A stretch of 64,000 nucleotides of DNA from assembly GCA_034509735.1 (NCBI GenBank), contig JACGWO010000003.1, positions 9,858,001 through 9,922,000 on the forward strand, read 5' to 3'. The position numbers and the translations under genes were made by a program. Shown one piece after another: positions 11,486 through 22,390 of the stretch (within the stretch, counting starts at the first letter, position 1; every line of letters begins with the position of its first letter). The notes beneath the pieces were generated by a model. The model made no database searches and was not told where the DNA came from. It saw nothing but the letters and a program-made list of their open reading frames with translations. Source of the stretch: Sesamum alatum (lineage: Eukaryota > Streptophyta > Magnoliopsida > Lamiales > Pedaliaceae).

Positions 11486-12604
11486 TGTTTTTAATCATGC
11501 TAGGTACATAGAAACAGTCGTTCAGTACAATCCTAATATGACTACTAATGGCTAACTCTAGTGATCCTACGGCCTCCGCAGCAACGGCCTTGCCATCGCC
11601 TAGCCTCAGGATCATCTCATCCTTGGTTAGCCTTCTGCTTCTTTGCAGTGCCTGCAAATCATTGCAGATGTGAGCACCACACCCGGTATCCAATACCCAT
11701 GAAGCGGAATTAGTAATCATATTAACTTCAACCACAAACACACCTGGGTTGGAGAGGAGTTGTGGGCACTCCCTCTTCCAATGCCCTTTCCCTTGGCAAT
11801 GCATGCAGACATCATTTGCCTTGGACCGCTGAGAACCACGGGCCTTTCCTTTCCCTTTGCTCGGTCCAACCGGAGCAACAGGGACGCCCGGAGCGTGAGC
11901 AGGGGCCACAACCGTCTTCCCTTTGCCCTTCTTCCTCTTCCAGCGTCCGGCCCTCTTGCCATTCGCCTTGGAGGTCGAAGCCTCTCCTATCAATACTGCC
12001 GGCGCCGACTTGTGGGTCGTTGCCTCGTATTGGACTAGCATGTTGATCAACTCATGAATAGACTTCTCAAGTCCATTCATGTTGTAGTTTACAACAAACG
12101 GGTCATAGGATGGAGGAAGCGACTGGAGGATTACGTCAATGTACGTGTCATTGTTAAGCCCAGCTTTAAGTCCTCGAGTTTCTCCACTAGGGAGAGCATC
12201 TTGACCCATGACTCTGTACAGACGCTCCTTCAGCGAGCTTGGTGCCAAAGAATGCTTTTGTGGCGGCATATCTAATATGCCTATCCGGAACCGCATAAAC
12301 CTCGTTCATGCGGAGCATTATGGCGGAGACGTTGTCCAGCCTCTCATACTGCTTCTGGATGTCGTTAGACATTGAAGCCAGTATGATACTGCATACTTTC
12401 CGGTTGTCCTCATGCCATTTCTCGAACGTCAAACGTTCTTTCAGGCGTGGACCCCTCCGGTAAGTTGCTCGGTGGCGGCTCGTCCAAGACGTAGCCTTGG
12501 TTCTCGAAACCGAGGACAATCCTCAGGTTTCTCAGCCAGTCCGAGTAGTTCGTTCTGTTGAATTTGTTAGTCTCAAGAATCATGGTTAACGGGTTCTTAG
12601 ACAT
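11463..12604 (-). pseudogene. gag and protease, C2
   Basis: The ATG at 12604 begins MSKNPLTMILETNKFNRTNY, the same start as in B, M and E2. An extra T in gaacgttctttcagg (near 12430) shifts the frame at STPE, and a missing C near 12205 shifts it again before VEKL-type sequence. The downstream frame is long and clean: INMLVQYEATTHKSA, a basic linker, the zinc knuckle CMHCQGKGHWKREC near 11800, and the protease DTGCGAHICNDLQ near 11670. It ends at YVPSMIKNIVF near 11490. The capsid is broken; nucleocapsid and protease motifs are intact. Confidence 0.88.
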
Positions 12605-12700
12605 ATCTACATTAATGAAAATGTAAAGCAGAAATTAGCAGATGATGGTAATATTATTGTTGAAGTTGAAGACTTGGTCTTTTAGTCTTTAACCCTCCCA

Positions 12701-12709
12701 CTATTTATA
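12701..12709 (-). promoter_or_regulatory. TATA-like box 97 bp before gag ATG, C2
   Basis: The minus strand reads TATAAATAG followed by GTGGGAG. The same box stands at nearly the same distance before gag in B, M and E2. Confidence 0.4.
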
Positions 12710-14035
12710 CGAAAGTCCGCCACTCTCAAGCGGAGTTTCGGGAAACCATTTCCTAGTGGGCTTGGGATCCACAAGCGTAATCTCCATGCCCCGCTTTTAC
12801 GATTCACATGAAGAAGACCTTGTGGGAGATATCCAATATCATTCTCATCCAATGAGATTCCCAAGATATTTTGCCTCACCTATTCGCATGGTTCCGAGGA
12901 CTCCAAGCGAACCATGTTACTCAGTGTTAGGCCCGACCCATCAACCAAATCATGCCTCAAACTGTCGCCTCCCACGACTCGTGAGACAGGGAAACAGCGA
13001 GCGCAGTCTTTTTGTTCACAACAATAGTGCAGCTTTCCCCTAGTCCAAGTGTGCCACGACTCGTGAGACCACACTTGGGTAGTGGTAGCTTCCTCAAACA
13101 TTGCTGTGGATGGAAGGCTCGGACAGACCAAATACCATTTTGATCCAAGTCCGTTCTGGGCCTAATATTTAATTTGGTCCAACCAAATGAGAGTTTGTGT
13201 ATGACCGAGACCTCATCACATTATTGTGTTTTAGCATGCATAAATATCAAATATTTAAAGCGATAAATAAATACGCCGCATGCAGAAAACATAGCATACC
13301 CCTGTTAGGATGATCACAAGCCCAACCTATGCGACCCACTGAGCCCCGCAGTGAGTCTATGGTCTGTCTAGGGTGGTCCTAAATTATTACAATAGTAATA
13401 TACCCATTGTCATTCCAATGGGCCTTGTAGTGCACTTGTTGCAAACGCCTTGATGCTCCTCCTTGGGGTCTCCGACTCCAATTGCTTGTTAAAATTGAAA
13501 CCTCACCAATCCTTTCTACTCTCATTACAAGTTTAAGTAATACATTGGTAATAAGGAAAACAAGCCTTAACATCATGAGGCTGAAAATACGGGAGATGAT
13601 AGTCCCAAAAACAAGAGGCACGCAGGCCCCACCCAACAGAAAATAAATGATCATACATTCATCCATACACAAGGTCTAGGGCTCTTGTGATCATCCCATG
13701 TTGATTCCATCAACTCACATATAACATAAATATTTCCAAATAATCATGCATAAATAACCAATGGATATTCCAAATACCCAAGTGATGTCCAACATCACAA
13801 AAGCATAAATATACAAATAATATGCAAAATTCAAATTTTAAAATTTAATGGACATTTTAAACAATGCATCCAATGCATGTATTAATCACAAATTAATTAA
13901 GCGAATTTAATTCAAGGAATAATCTAATTATCCCAAAATCAAAAATGCAAAATTAATTATATTTTCAGAATATTGTGCAGAAAATACAGAAAATCGAATT
14001 TTCCGGAAAAAAGTCGAAAAAAACGGCACAAAACG

Positions 14036-14297
14036 GCCCAGCCGTTGTGCTGGCCGGCCGCCCGCGCGCACAGGGCAGCGCGCGCGCGCGCGCAGGCAGC
14101 AAGCCTGCGCGCCCTGCGCGCGCGCGCGCTGTGCCGCGCGCTGGCCCTCGGCCAGCAGCGGCCGGCTGCGCACAGCGCGCTCGCGCGCCCCTGCGCGCGC
14201 GCTTGTGCGCAGCGTCCGCGCGCATGGCGCGCGCAGGCGCCCGCCTGCGCGCGGCCACTGCCGGCCCGACCAAATTTTTTTTTTTTTTTTTTTTTTT
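14036..14297 (-). repeat. CG-rich alternating block with flanking poly-T in C2 leader
   Basis: It consists almost wholly of G and C in CGCG/GCGC runs with many self-complementary stretches (14036-14270). It is bordered on its PBS side by 23 T (14275-14297) and sits about 220 bp inside the PBS. The arginine/alanine-rich open frames crossing it on both strands come from base composition and are not genes. Confidence 0.85.
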
Positions 14298-14516
14298 CAA
14301 AACTGTTTCAGCACAATAGAATTAATATTATTCCGAAAATAAGCATGCAATTTTAGATCCAATCTAACAAAATTAAGCATGCCAAAAGTCCATTAAATCC
14401 AAACAATTGAATCATCATATTATTCACATATTTAGTAATCTAACATGCCAATAAAGCCATTTAAAAGCAAAGTAGATCATGCCAAACACATAGATCTATG
14501 CCCCTTACATCGAACC

Positions 14517-14529
14517 GGCTCTGATACCA
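14517..14529 (-). other. Primer-binding site (initiator-Met tRNA), C2
   Basis: The minus strand reads TGGTATCAGAGCC, the complement of the initiator-Met tRNA 3' end used by most plant copia elements. It lies two bases inside the LTR end (CTTCA). Confidence 0.9.
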
Positions 14530-14531
14530 CT

Positions 14532-16373
14532 TGAAGGACAAGCGGATCCGCCCGGGAGCGCGAGCGAAAGCGAGAAAGGTGAGAAAGTGCGTAAATTTAA
14601 GTAAAATTCAAAATACGCGAATCCCAAGGGGTGTACCCTTGGGTGCTCAACCGGGCGTTCGATGTAGGATGTGTAAATATTTAAAACATATATTTAAACA
14701 CATAGGGCATAGATATATATAAAGGGAATCAATCAAAGCGTAATAAACCGTTACCTTTGATTGTCTAGCGTATGCTCCCATTACTAGCGTTGTTCCTTCT
14801 CCGGAATGCTCACGAAATCCAAACGTATGGATTCTCCAAAGGTGATCCACACCACACCGGGAAGAAACACACGTTCTTCTTGCTAGAAAAGAACGGGTTT
14901 TAGGAAGGAATCGGTTTAAGAGAAGAACACTATGAATTAGTGTTCTCTTAAACTTACTTTGTTCTTCTTCTTGATTCAAAATCAAGTGAAGAACACAAGT
15001 GTAAGAGAGAGAGGGAGCACGAAAATTGAGAGAGAGGAGAGGATTTTTGTCTTCTCTTTTTCTAGAAAAAGATGAATAATGAATCACTTATGCTAGGTGT
15101 TGTATATTCTAATATATATACATAATTAATGTGATTATTGGAATGTGTCTAGGTTCATCCAAGGATGTCTAGATTCATTCCAATCAATCACCATCAATTC
15201 TTCAATCAAGCCTACCAAAATTTATGGTATGATCAAATCATACCAAAAGGGAAGAGCTTGATTGGAGTTGATTTGTCTCTTTCATCCTTCGAGATTGACT
15301 CCAAGTCGATCTCTCAACCTCCTCGGTGATTTCTGTGTGACCCTTTAGGTTCACCCTCAGCTAGACTTGGGCCCGTGTCCACAAGGGCCGTTACCATGGG
15401 TGGCCGTCTAGCAACGGTCCATGGCACTAGACACTAGGTGAATTGGCGTGAACATTTAGCGCCGATTCCGTACGGGTACGATCCTTCCGTCTACCGTCTC
15501 CCGGCCTTAGTCTAGGGTATGGAATTGGGCGTCGGTTCCCATCCTTGACTAGGCATCTATGCTTAATACTCGAGACTACGTATGCTTCATTGCATCGACA
15601 TAGGAAACCATTCCCTGTTCGACCAACCACTGTGGCCACACCTTCAACAGCATGTACGTGTCTCCGAGTGCATAGGAGATACCTCTGTCATATACTGACA
15701 GGGGACGGATCCTCTTCTTGGAATCCACCGTCCTCGCTACACATTCCGACTGCACTGGACAAGGCTTATAATGATCATCTTACAGAATGATCACCTCTCG
15801 CCAGATCCAAGATACAGCCGTCCTGTGCACGTGACTGCCATGATTCCTCAAGTCTGAGGATTACTCCCGTACTATCGGAACCGGGGAATCCAATCATACC
15901 GGACCAAGCCTCCAAGGCTTCCATATGATGATCCCCGCGAGTCAGTCCAGTCGGCTCGACCCCAGTCGACCAACCCATCAAGATTGTGTAGGCGTCCCAC
16001 GCCTGTCGCCGATGAAACACGGCACTCATCCAATGAACACGACTCTTGACGCAAGTCTCAATAGGACTCTCGATGCCCTGTCTCGAGGTCCTCGACTTGG
16101 AACGTTTCAGACCCAACTCTTAATCAGTTGGTTTCATGACCACCATCCAATGCGTGGCCCAACTGCACGAGTTGTTATCTATGGTCTGTGGGCTTTGTTG
16201 CGATAATAAGTTAAACACCATTTTAACAATGTAAGATGAGCGCAACAAAGAAGGTACCATTGGTGACGAATACTCATCTTATTCATCACATAATAATATT
16301 ACATTCACATCAAGTTGTCGTGATAGGTTACAAATTGCCAAACCTATTGGCTTTCTGGTCACCTATTCCAACA
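14532..16373 (-). repeat. LTR of C2 (about 1.84 kb, with internal deletion)
   Basis: On the minus strand it starts TGTTGGAATAGGTGACC at 16373 and ends CTTCA at 14532. Compared with the 2.23 kb LTRs of C and E2 it lacks about 0.39 kb near 15290, where TTGTCTCTTTC is joined to ATCCTTCGAG. A hairpin with arms CCCAAGGG (14623-14630) and CCCTTGGG (14636-14643) is intact. Uniquely in this window, it has pol plus polypurine tract on one side and PBS plus leader on the other, so it acts as the shared LTR of a tandem or permuted structure. Confidence 0.88.
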
Positions 16374-17499
16374 ATCTCCCACTTGACCTAAAGCCAATCA
16401 CCCATTCACCTCGAACCTCTTATTCAGATGGTGAGTATGGGCAACTTGCGACATGGGCTTAGCAAGTGGATCTGCTATGTTTTCTGCGGAGCTGACTCGG
16501 TCCAACCGAACGTCACTCCTGCTATCCATCTCTCTAAGAGATGGTAGCGTCTAAGAATATGCTTGGATCGTGATGAGATCTCGGTTCCTTTGCTAGCGCT
16601 ATCGCCCCGTTGTTATCATAAAAGATAATTACAGGCTTAGCAATGCTAGGTACTACATCCAACCCTTGGATGTAGCTCATCAACCAAACCACTCCTTAGC
16701 AGCTTCCAAAGCCGCTATGTATTCAAAACTCTATGGTGGAGTCCGCCGTGGTAGCCTGCTTGGAACCCTTCCAAGTAACCATGCCACCATTTAGTCTAAA
16801 TACAAAACCAAACTGAGACTTGGCATCATCGTCATCCGACTGGAAGCTAGCGTCGCTATAGCCTTCCAGTATCAACTCTCCACCGCCGTAGATCAAGAAC
16901 ATATCCTTAGTCCTATTCAGGTACTTCAGGATAGTCTTGACTGCACTCAAGCGAAAGCCACATCAGGTCTAGTGCAATTGAACAGCATACTGTATGCTGC
17001 CTACGGCTGAAGCATAGGGGATGTCCAACATCCGTTTAAGCTCCTTATCAGTCTTAGGAGACTGCTTCTTGGATAACTTAATTCCATGCCTCATTGGAAG
17101 GAATCCTCGTTTTGAGTTCTCCATCTTGAATCTCTTCAAGACTTTCTCAATGTACGAGGACTGGGCCATTCCTAACATCCTTTTAGATCTATCCCTGTAG
17201 ATCTTGATGCCAAGGATGTAGGATGCCTCGCCCATATCCTTCATGGAGAATTGCATTGACAGCCAAGCTTTAGTGGTACCCAACATCTTAGCATCATTCC
17301 AATGAGCAAGATGTCATCCACTAAAGCACCAGAAACGCAACTGAGCTCCCACTGATCTTCTTGTATACACAAGGATCGGATTCGTTCTTGATGAAATCAT
17401 ATCCCCGTATGACTTCATCAAACGTATGTTCCAGCTTCGGGTTTAACCCTTTTGGTGGATTCTGCTAGGTCCAAACCTTGTTTGTACCCATCGAGTCCA
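16374..17499 (-). pseudogene. RNase H and RT 3' part upstream of the C2 LTR
   Basis: Minus-strand pol from DSMGTNKV (17499) through the deleted RT junction (17438-17441), then MLGTTKAWLSMQFSMKDMG and FLPMRHGIKLSKKQSPKTD. After the CTRPDV equivalent near 16970 about 30 codons are missing, and sequence resumes at SAVKTILKYLNRTKDMFLIY. RNase H contains a one-base insertion near 16726 (ttcaaaactct where C has ttcagactct on the same strand), which destroys the frame after the DSTIEF stretch. E2 carries the same insertion. The polypurine tract complement (16374-16388) follows. Confidence 0.87.
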
Positions 17500-19998
17500 T
17501 AATAACGAAAACGTGATGATCATAATAACGCACAGATATGGCATGCGAGGTTAGGTCATATCTCTAAAGATAGGATAAGAAGGTTTGGTGGACTCAAAGA
17601 GTCTAGAAATAAACGATTTGGACAACCTACCGACCTGCGAATCCTGTCTAAAGGGAAGATGACCAAGAAACCCTTTGTTGGACAAAGTACGCTAGCCAGT
17701 GGTCTGTTGGATTTGATCCATATAGATGTCTGTGGTCCACTAAATACTCAGGCTAGAGGTGGGTACTCGTACTTCATAACCTTTATCGATGGATCACTCA
17801 TGGTATGGTTATGTTTTACCTGATGAGGTACACGTCTGAAGCTTTGGAAGGTTTAAGGAATACAGACTTGAAGTTAGAGAACCAAACCGGTCGAAAGATC
17901 AAAGCCTTCGGTCGGACCGAGGTGGAGAGTATTTGAGTGGTGAGTTTACTGATTATCTAAAAGAGAATGGGATTCTCTCTCAGTGGACCCCTCCTGGAAC
18001 ACCGCAGCTTAATGGTGTGTCTAAAAGGAGGAATCGGACCTTGTTGGACATGGTCGATCATGATGAGTTTACCCGAACTACCCCTTTCCTTCTGGGGATA
18101 CGCTCTTTTGACGGCGGCCAAAGTTTTGAACTTGGCGCCATCTAAAAAGGTATCCCAGACGCCATATGAGATATGGCATGGCAAGCCTGCCTCCTACAAA
18201 TACTTGAAAGTGTGGGGTTGCCCCGCATATGTCAAGAGATTAGTGGAGATAAACTGGACTCGAGGTCTAGTTTATGCAGGTTCATCGGCTATCCGAAAGA
18301 AACTACGGGGTATTATTTCTATGATCCTCCGAGCAAAAGGTTTTTGTCTCGCGAAATGCAGTGTTCTTGGAAAAAGGTTTTCCACGATAGTCGACGCGAT
18401 GAGGTACTCCTTGAGGAATCAAGTGAGGTACCCCATGAGGCGGCAGTGACATGTGAGCCAGTGGTTTCCCACTGATATTGTTCCAGTCCTCCGTAGGTCG
18501 GCCAGAGTATCCCATGCACCTGATAGGTATGGATTTCTGGGCCTGACCGGTCAGTTGGATAATGATCCAAAGACATACGGAGAGCGATGTCGGACATCGA
18601 TTCGGACAAGTGGCTTGAGGCCATGAAATCCGAGATGGACTCGATGGGTACAAACAAGGTTTGGACCCTAGTAGATCCACCCAAAGGGGTTAAACCCGTA
18701 GGGTGTAAATGGGTCTACAAACGTAAGCTTGGAGCTGACGGGGAGGTTACAACCTTCAAAGCCAGGCTTGTGGCGAAAGGTTACACTCAACGACCCGGGG
18801 TCGATTTTGAGGAAACCTACTCGCCCGTAGCAATGGCCAAGTCCATTCGGATACTGCTTGCCATAGCAGCACGGTATGACTATGAAATATGGCAGATGGA
18901 TGTGAAACAGCTTTCCTCAAAGGTTTCGTAGAGGAAGAGATCTATATGGATCAGCCGGAAGGTTTCACAACTGTTGGAGAAGAGCAGAAGGTCTGCCGTC
19001 TCCAAAGGTCCATCTATGGCCTCAACAAGCTTCCCGAAGCTGGAACATACGTTTTGATGAAGTCATACGGGGATATGATTTCATCAAGAACGAGTCAGAT
19101 CCTTGTGTATACAAGAAGATCAGTGGGAGCTCAGTTGCGTTTCTGGTGCTTTACGTGGATGACATCTTGCTCATTGGGAATGACGCTAAGATGTTGGGTA
19201 CCACTAAAGCTTGGTTGTCAACGCAATTCTCCATGAAGGATATGGGCGAGGCATCCTACATCCTTGGCATCAAGATCTACAGGGATAGGTCTAGAAGGAT
19301 GTTAGGAATGGCCTAGTCCTCGTACATTGAGAAAGTCTTGAAGAGATTCAATATGGAGAACTCAAAACGAGGATTCCTTCCAATGAGGCATGGAATTAAG
19401 TTATCCAAGAAGCAGTCTCCTAAGACTGATGAGGAGCTTAAAAGGATGTTGGACATCCCCTATGCTTCAGCCGTAGGCAGCATACAGTATGTTGTTCAAT
19501 GCACTAGACCTGATGTGGCTTTCGCTTTGAGGCGTAACAAGTCGATATCAGTCGTGTGCCAGGGAGGCACACTGGAGTGCAGTCAAGACTATCCTGAAGT
19601 ACCTAAAAAGGACTAAGGACATGTTCTTGATCTACGGCGGTGGAGAGTTGATACTGGAAGGCTATAGCGACGCTAGCTTCCAGTCGGATGACGATGATGC
19701 CAAGTCTCAGTCTGGTTATGTGTTTAGAATTAATGGTGGCGTGGTTGCTTTGAAGAGTTCCAAGCAGGCTACCACGGCGGACTCCACCACAGAGTCTGAA
19801 TACATAGCAGCTTCGGAAGCTGCTAAGGAGGCGGTTTGGATGAAGAGCTATATCCAAGAGTTGGGTGTAGTACCTAGCATCGCTGAGCCAGTGGTTATCT
19901 TCTGCGATAACAACAGGGCTATAGCGCAAGCAAAGGAATCGAGATCTCATCACCGATCCAAGTATATTCTTAGACACTACCATCTGCTCCAAGAGATG
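17500..19998 (+). pseudogene. pol of element C: integrase, reverse transcriptase, RNase H
   Basis: Plus-strand pol beginning at the GAG-pre-integrase. The DNA for WHARLGHISKDRIRR is readable near 17530, and HTDVCGP is changed to HIDVCGP (near 17718). The DDE Glu is replaced (NGVSKRRNRT near 18015). RT is full length here: KWVYKRKLGADGEVTT near 18708, KGYTQRPGVDFEETYSPVAM near 18777, YVDDILLIGND near 19156. One-base losses near 18906 and 19025 break the frame, and a CAG-to-TAG stop stands at 19314-19316. RNase H reads SDASFQSDDDDAKSQSGYVF and DNNRAIAQAK. It is cut at HLLQEM by the insertion of B; AGATG (19994-19998) is the duplicated target. Confidence 0.9.
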
Positions 19999-21972
19999 TG
20001 TTAGAATAGGTGACCATGTAAGCCAATTTTGGCAGGAATATGTAACCTATGTCTAGACAATTCTTTGGTATTTGATAAAAATATTTATGATAAAGAAGTG
20101 AAAATTCATATGGCAATACTTTGTTTACGTTCACTTATATGCATTTACATTTCTGTTCACTAAGCAAACAAAGCCCACGGACTGAGAAACGATTTCGGGG
20201 ACTGGGACTACGCTTGGAGGTAGGTCCATGAAATCAGTCTTACCGAATCAGTCTGGAAATCTCCAAGTCAAGGAATCCCGAAAATGGGTACCGGGATTCC
20301 CTTTGAGACTTGCACTAAGCATCTGTTGTAGTCATTTCATCGAGGGTGACGAAGGTCGTCTAAGCAGTGTTAGTGGGTCAGCGCTCAGGAATCAGCTGAC
20401 TGAGGTGACTCGCGGGAACCGTCTTACGGAGGACCTTGAGTACGGTCAGCAAGGTATGACGTGTATTTCGGTTCAACAGTACAGGCCAAGTCCTTTGACT
20501 TGAGGAACTGCTAAGTTTACCTGTGCATCAGGTCTGTATCTTAGATATGGTGAGAGATTGCCAAAATACTGTTGAGTAGTCATAAGCCATGTCTAGTGTA
20601 GCTCGGGTGTACAAAGTGACAGTAGTTTCCAAGAAAGGATCTGTCTCCTGTCAAAAGGTGTTTGACAGTTGAGTCTCATGTATGCTCTGTGTCTTGTCCC
20701 TGAAATCTGTGGCCACAGTAACTGAACAGAAGGGAAAGGTTTCCCTTGCGGCGTTTAGTAAGGACAGACCGACACTTAGGTCGCAAAATGGGTACCCTGC
20801 TTTTTCCGTGCCCTAGACTCTAGTGATGAGACGAGACAGAAGGACAAGTGTACTGTTAGAGCCTAAATGTTCATCTCGAATATTTTTCACCTAGTCTCTG
20901 TGCCATGGACCGTTGCTAGATGGCCACCCAATGGTAACGGAACGGATTCTAGGGAATCCGACCAAGTCTAGCTGAATGGTGAACCTAAAAGAGTCACACA
21001 CTATCCACACACACTTAGTATTTAATTTGGAATTAAATATTGGAGTAAAGGAATGATTAAATTAGATTAATCGGGTCCTATATTTTCTTGGAGAAATTAA
21101 TTCCTTCTATTTGATAAAGGGAATTAAATTAATAAATAGAATTTATTAAAAGGGTTGATTTAATGGGCTTAGAATAAATTATAATATTTATTTATTATAT
21201 TATATTATTCTTTTAGCCTTTTGGAATATTTAATAGGATTTAAATATTCCATTAATTAAAATCAACGGTGAGATGGAAAGGGAGATGGAAGGCTAGGATT
21301 CGTTTGACTAGGTCAAACACTAGTTTGACTAGGTCAAAATCCTAGTCAAATTAGGTTACTTAGAGTTTGAGTTTAAAGAGGATTAAACTCTTTCCTCTAT
21401 ATAAACCCCTAGCTTCCAACATTTGTAGGATGAATGATTTCTTGAAAACACACACAACACACACTCTCCCTTCTCCTATCTCTTGTCCGCCCCTCTCTCT
21501 CCTCCAAGAAATATTTCTTAATTCTTTTTGTTCTTGGAACATTAAGAACTTAGACGAACCAATACCGTTAATTGATAACGTGTTATTGATTCGTCCACTC
21601 CAAAATTTATACACTTCTTCGTTGCTAGCACGACGTGCAAGATACGTGGGTGGATCGTGTGTCACAATTTGGAGGATCTCAAGAACGAGGTCTTGGTGCA
21701 AAACGGGAACAACGCGAGTAGCAGTTGAAGACGAAAACGACAACGGGTAGGTCTCGTTTAAGATTTTCGTCCCTCTTTAATTTTTCAACTCTATGGCCTC
21801 CATGATTTCTTTATTAGTTTTATAATCATGAGATACACCGAACGCCCGGAACCTCAAGGGTACACCCCTTGAGCGTGTTCTTTTAAATTAAAAGCATGCC
21901 TTTTATTTTGTATGTTTATTTTTACCCGCGCTTCCGCATTCGCGCAATTCCCGGGGGCGATCCACCGATTTC
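19999..21972 (+). repeat. 5' LTR of element B
   Basis: It starts TGTTAGAATAGGTGACC and matches the 3' LTR (27966-29922) to CCACCGATTTC, after which the final TTTCA is missing. It contains W-box cores near 21302-21350, a TATA box at 21398-21405, and the hairpin arms CTCAAGGG (21853-21860) and CCCTTGAG (21866-21873) around TACAC. Confidence 0.92.
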
Positions 21973-22390
21973 GATCGCGCAGGGGCAGCGCGCAGCTAGG
22001 AAGGCTGCGCGCAGGGCAGCGCCTCCAGTCGCGCGCGCACGCAGACAAGGGTGTCCTTGCGCGCGCGCCTGCGAGTCCGCGCGCGGACGGGCTCTGTGCA
22101 GCGTCGCCAGGCGCGCGCGCACGCAGACGGACGAGTCTGCGCGCGCGCGCTCGGCAGGCGTGCCAGTGCGCGTCTGCGCGCGCACTGCGCACGGCACGGC
22201 CGGCAGCCAGCAGGCCAGCGCAGCGCGCAAGGCAGGGGAGCCTGCTCGCGCGGCGGCCTGCCGGATTGCCAGCCGCGCAGCGCGCTGCCCGCCATGCGCG
22301 CGCACAAGGGCGGCGGGCTGAGCCTGCTGCCCTGTGCGCGTGCCGGCGAGCCGCTGCGCGGCGGCGGGCGGCAGCTGCTGCTGCTAGGGT
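21973..22390 (+). repeat. CG-rich alternating block in B leader
   Basis: About 0.4 kb of GCGCGC-type sequence with CAGGC/GCCTG inverted repeats, the longest of the five blocks in the window. In D the equivalent block is separated from the LTR by the PBS and about 230 bp; here that interval is missing, so the block abuts the LTR. Long Arg/Ala-rich frames occur on both strands and are compositional. Confidence 0.85.

Larger units (their letters stand above)
12605..14516 (-). other. Untranslated leader of C2 (about 1.9 kb)
   Basis: It lies between the primer-binding site and the gag ATG. Going towards gag it holds a poly-T/CG-rich block (14036-14297), an AT-rich stretch, a segment with conserved text around 13310-13390, two palindromic 11-mers CACGACTCGTG (12973-12983 and 13055-13065) and a TATA-like box (12701-12709). 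It aligns by eye with the leaders of M, E2, B and D. No gene is seen in it. Confidence 0.8.
9654..17499 (-). mobile_element. C2: inverted, circularly permuted copia copy inside C
   Basis: Read on the minus strand from 17499 the order is RT, RNase H, polypurine tract, one LTR, primer-binding site, leader, gag, protease, integrase, RT, ending at 9654. This is one element unit opened inside RT rather than at LTR ends, with about 0.53 kb of RT present at both ends (9655-10185 and 16970-17499, nearly identical by eye). No target-site duplication or LTR terminus is visible at either junction. It could come from tandem elements sharing an LTR, from recombination with a one-LTR circle, or from a sequence-assembly error; the sequence alone does not decide. 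Confidence 0.7.

Noticed and set aside
11760..12046. Plus-strand frames opposite gag (also 36079-36510, 55007-55438)
   Set aside because: They are shadows of the minus-strand gag nucleocapsid region, conserved only because gag is.
13928..14356. Long Arg/Ala-rich open frames on both strands in the CG-rich block (also 21854-22446, 38257-38727, 41336-41913, 57208-57544)
   Set aside because: They overlap each other in several frames and strands, consist of RA/PA repeats dictated by CGCG composition, differ between close copies and lie in the untranslated leader.
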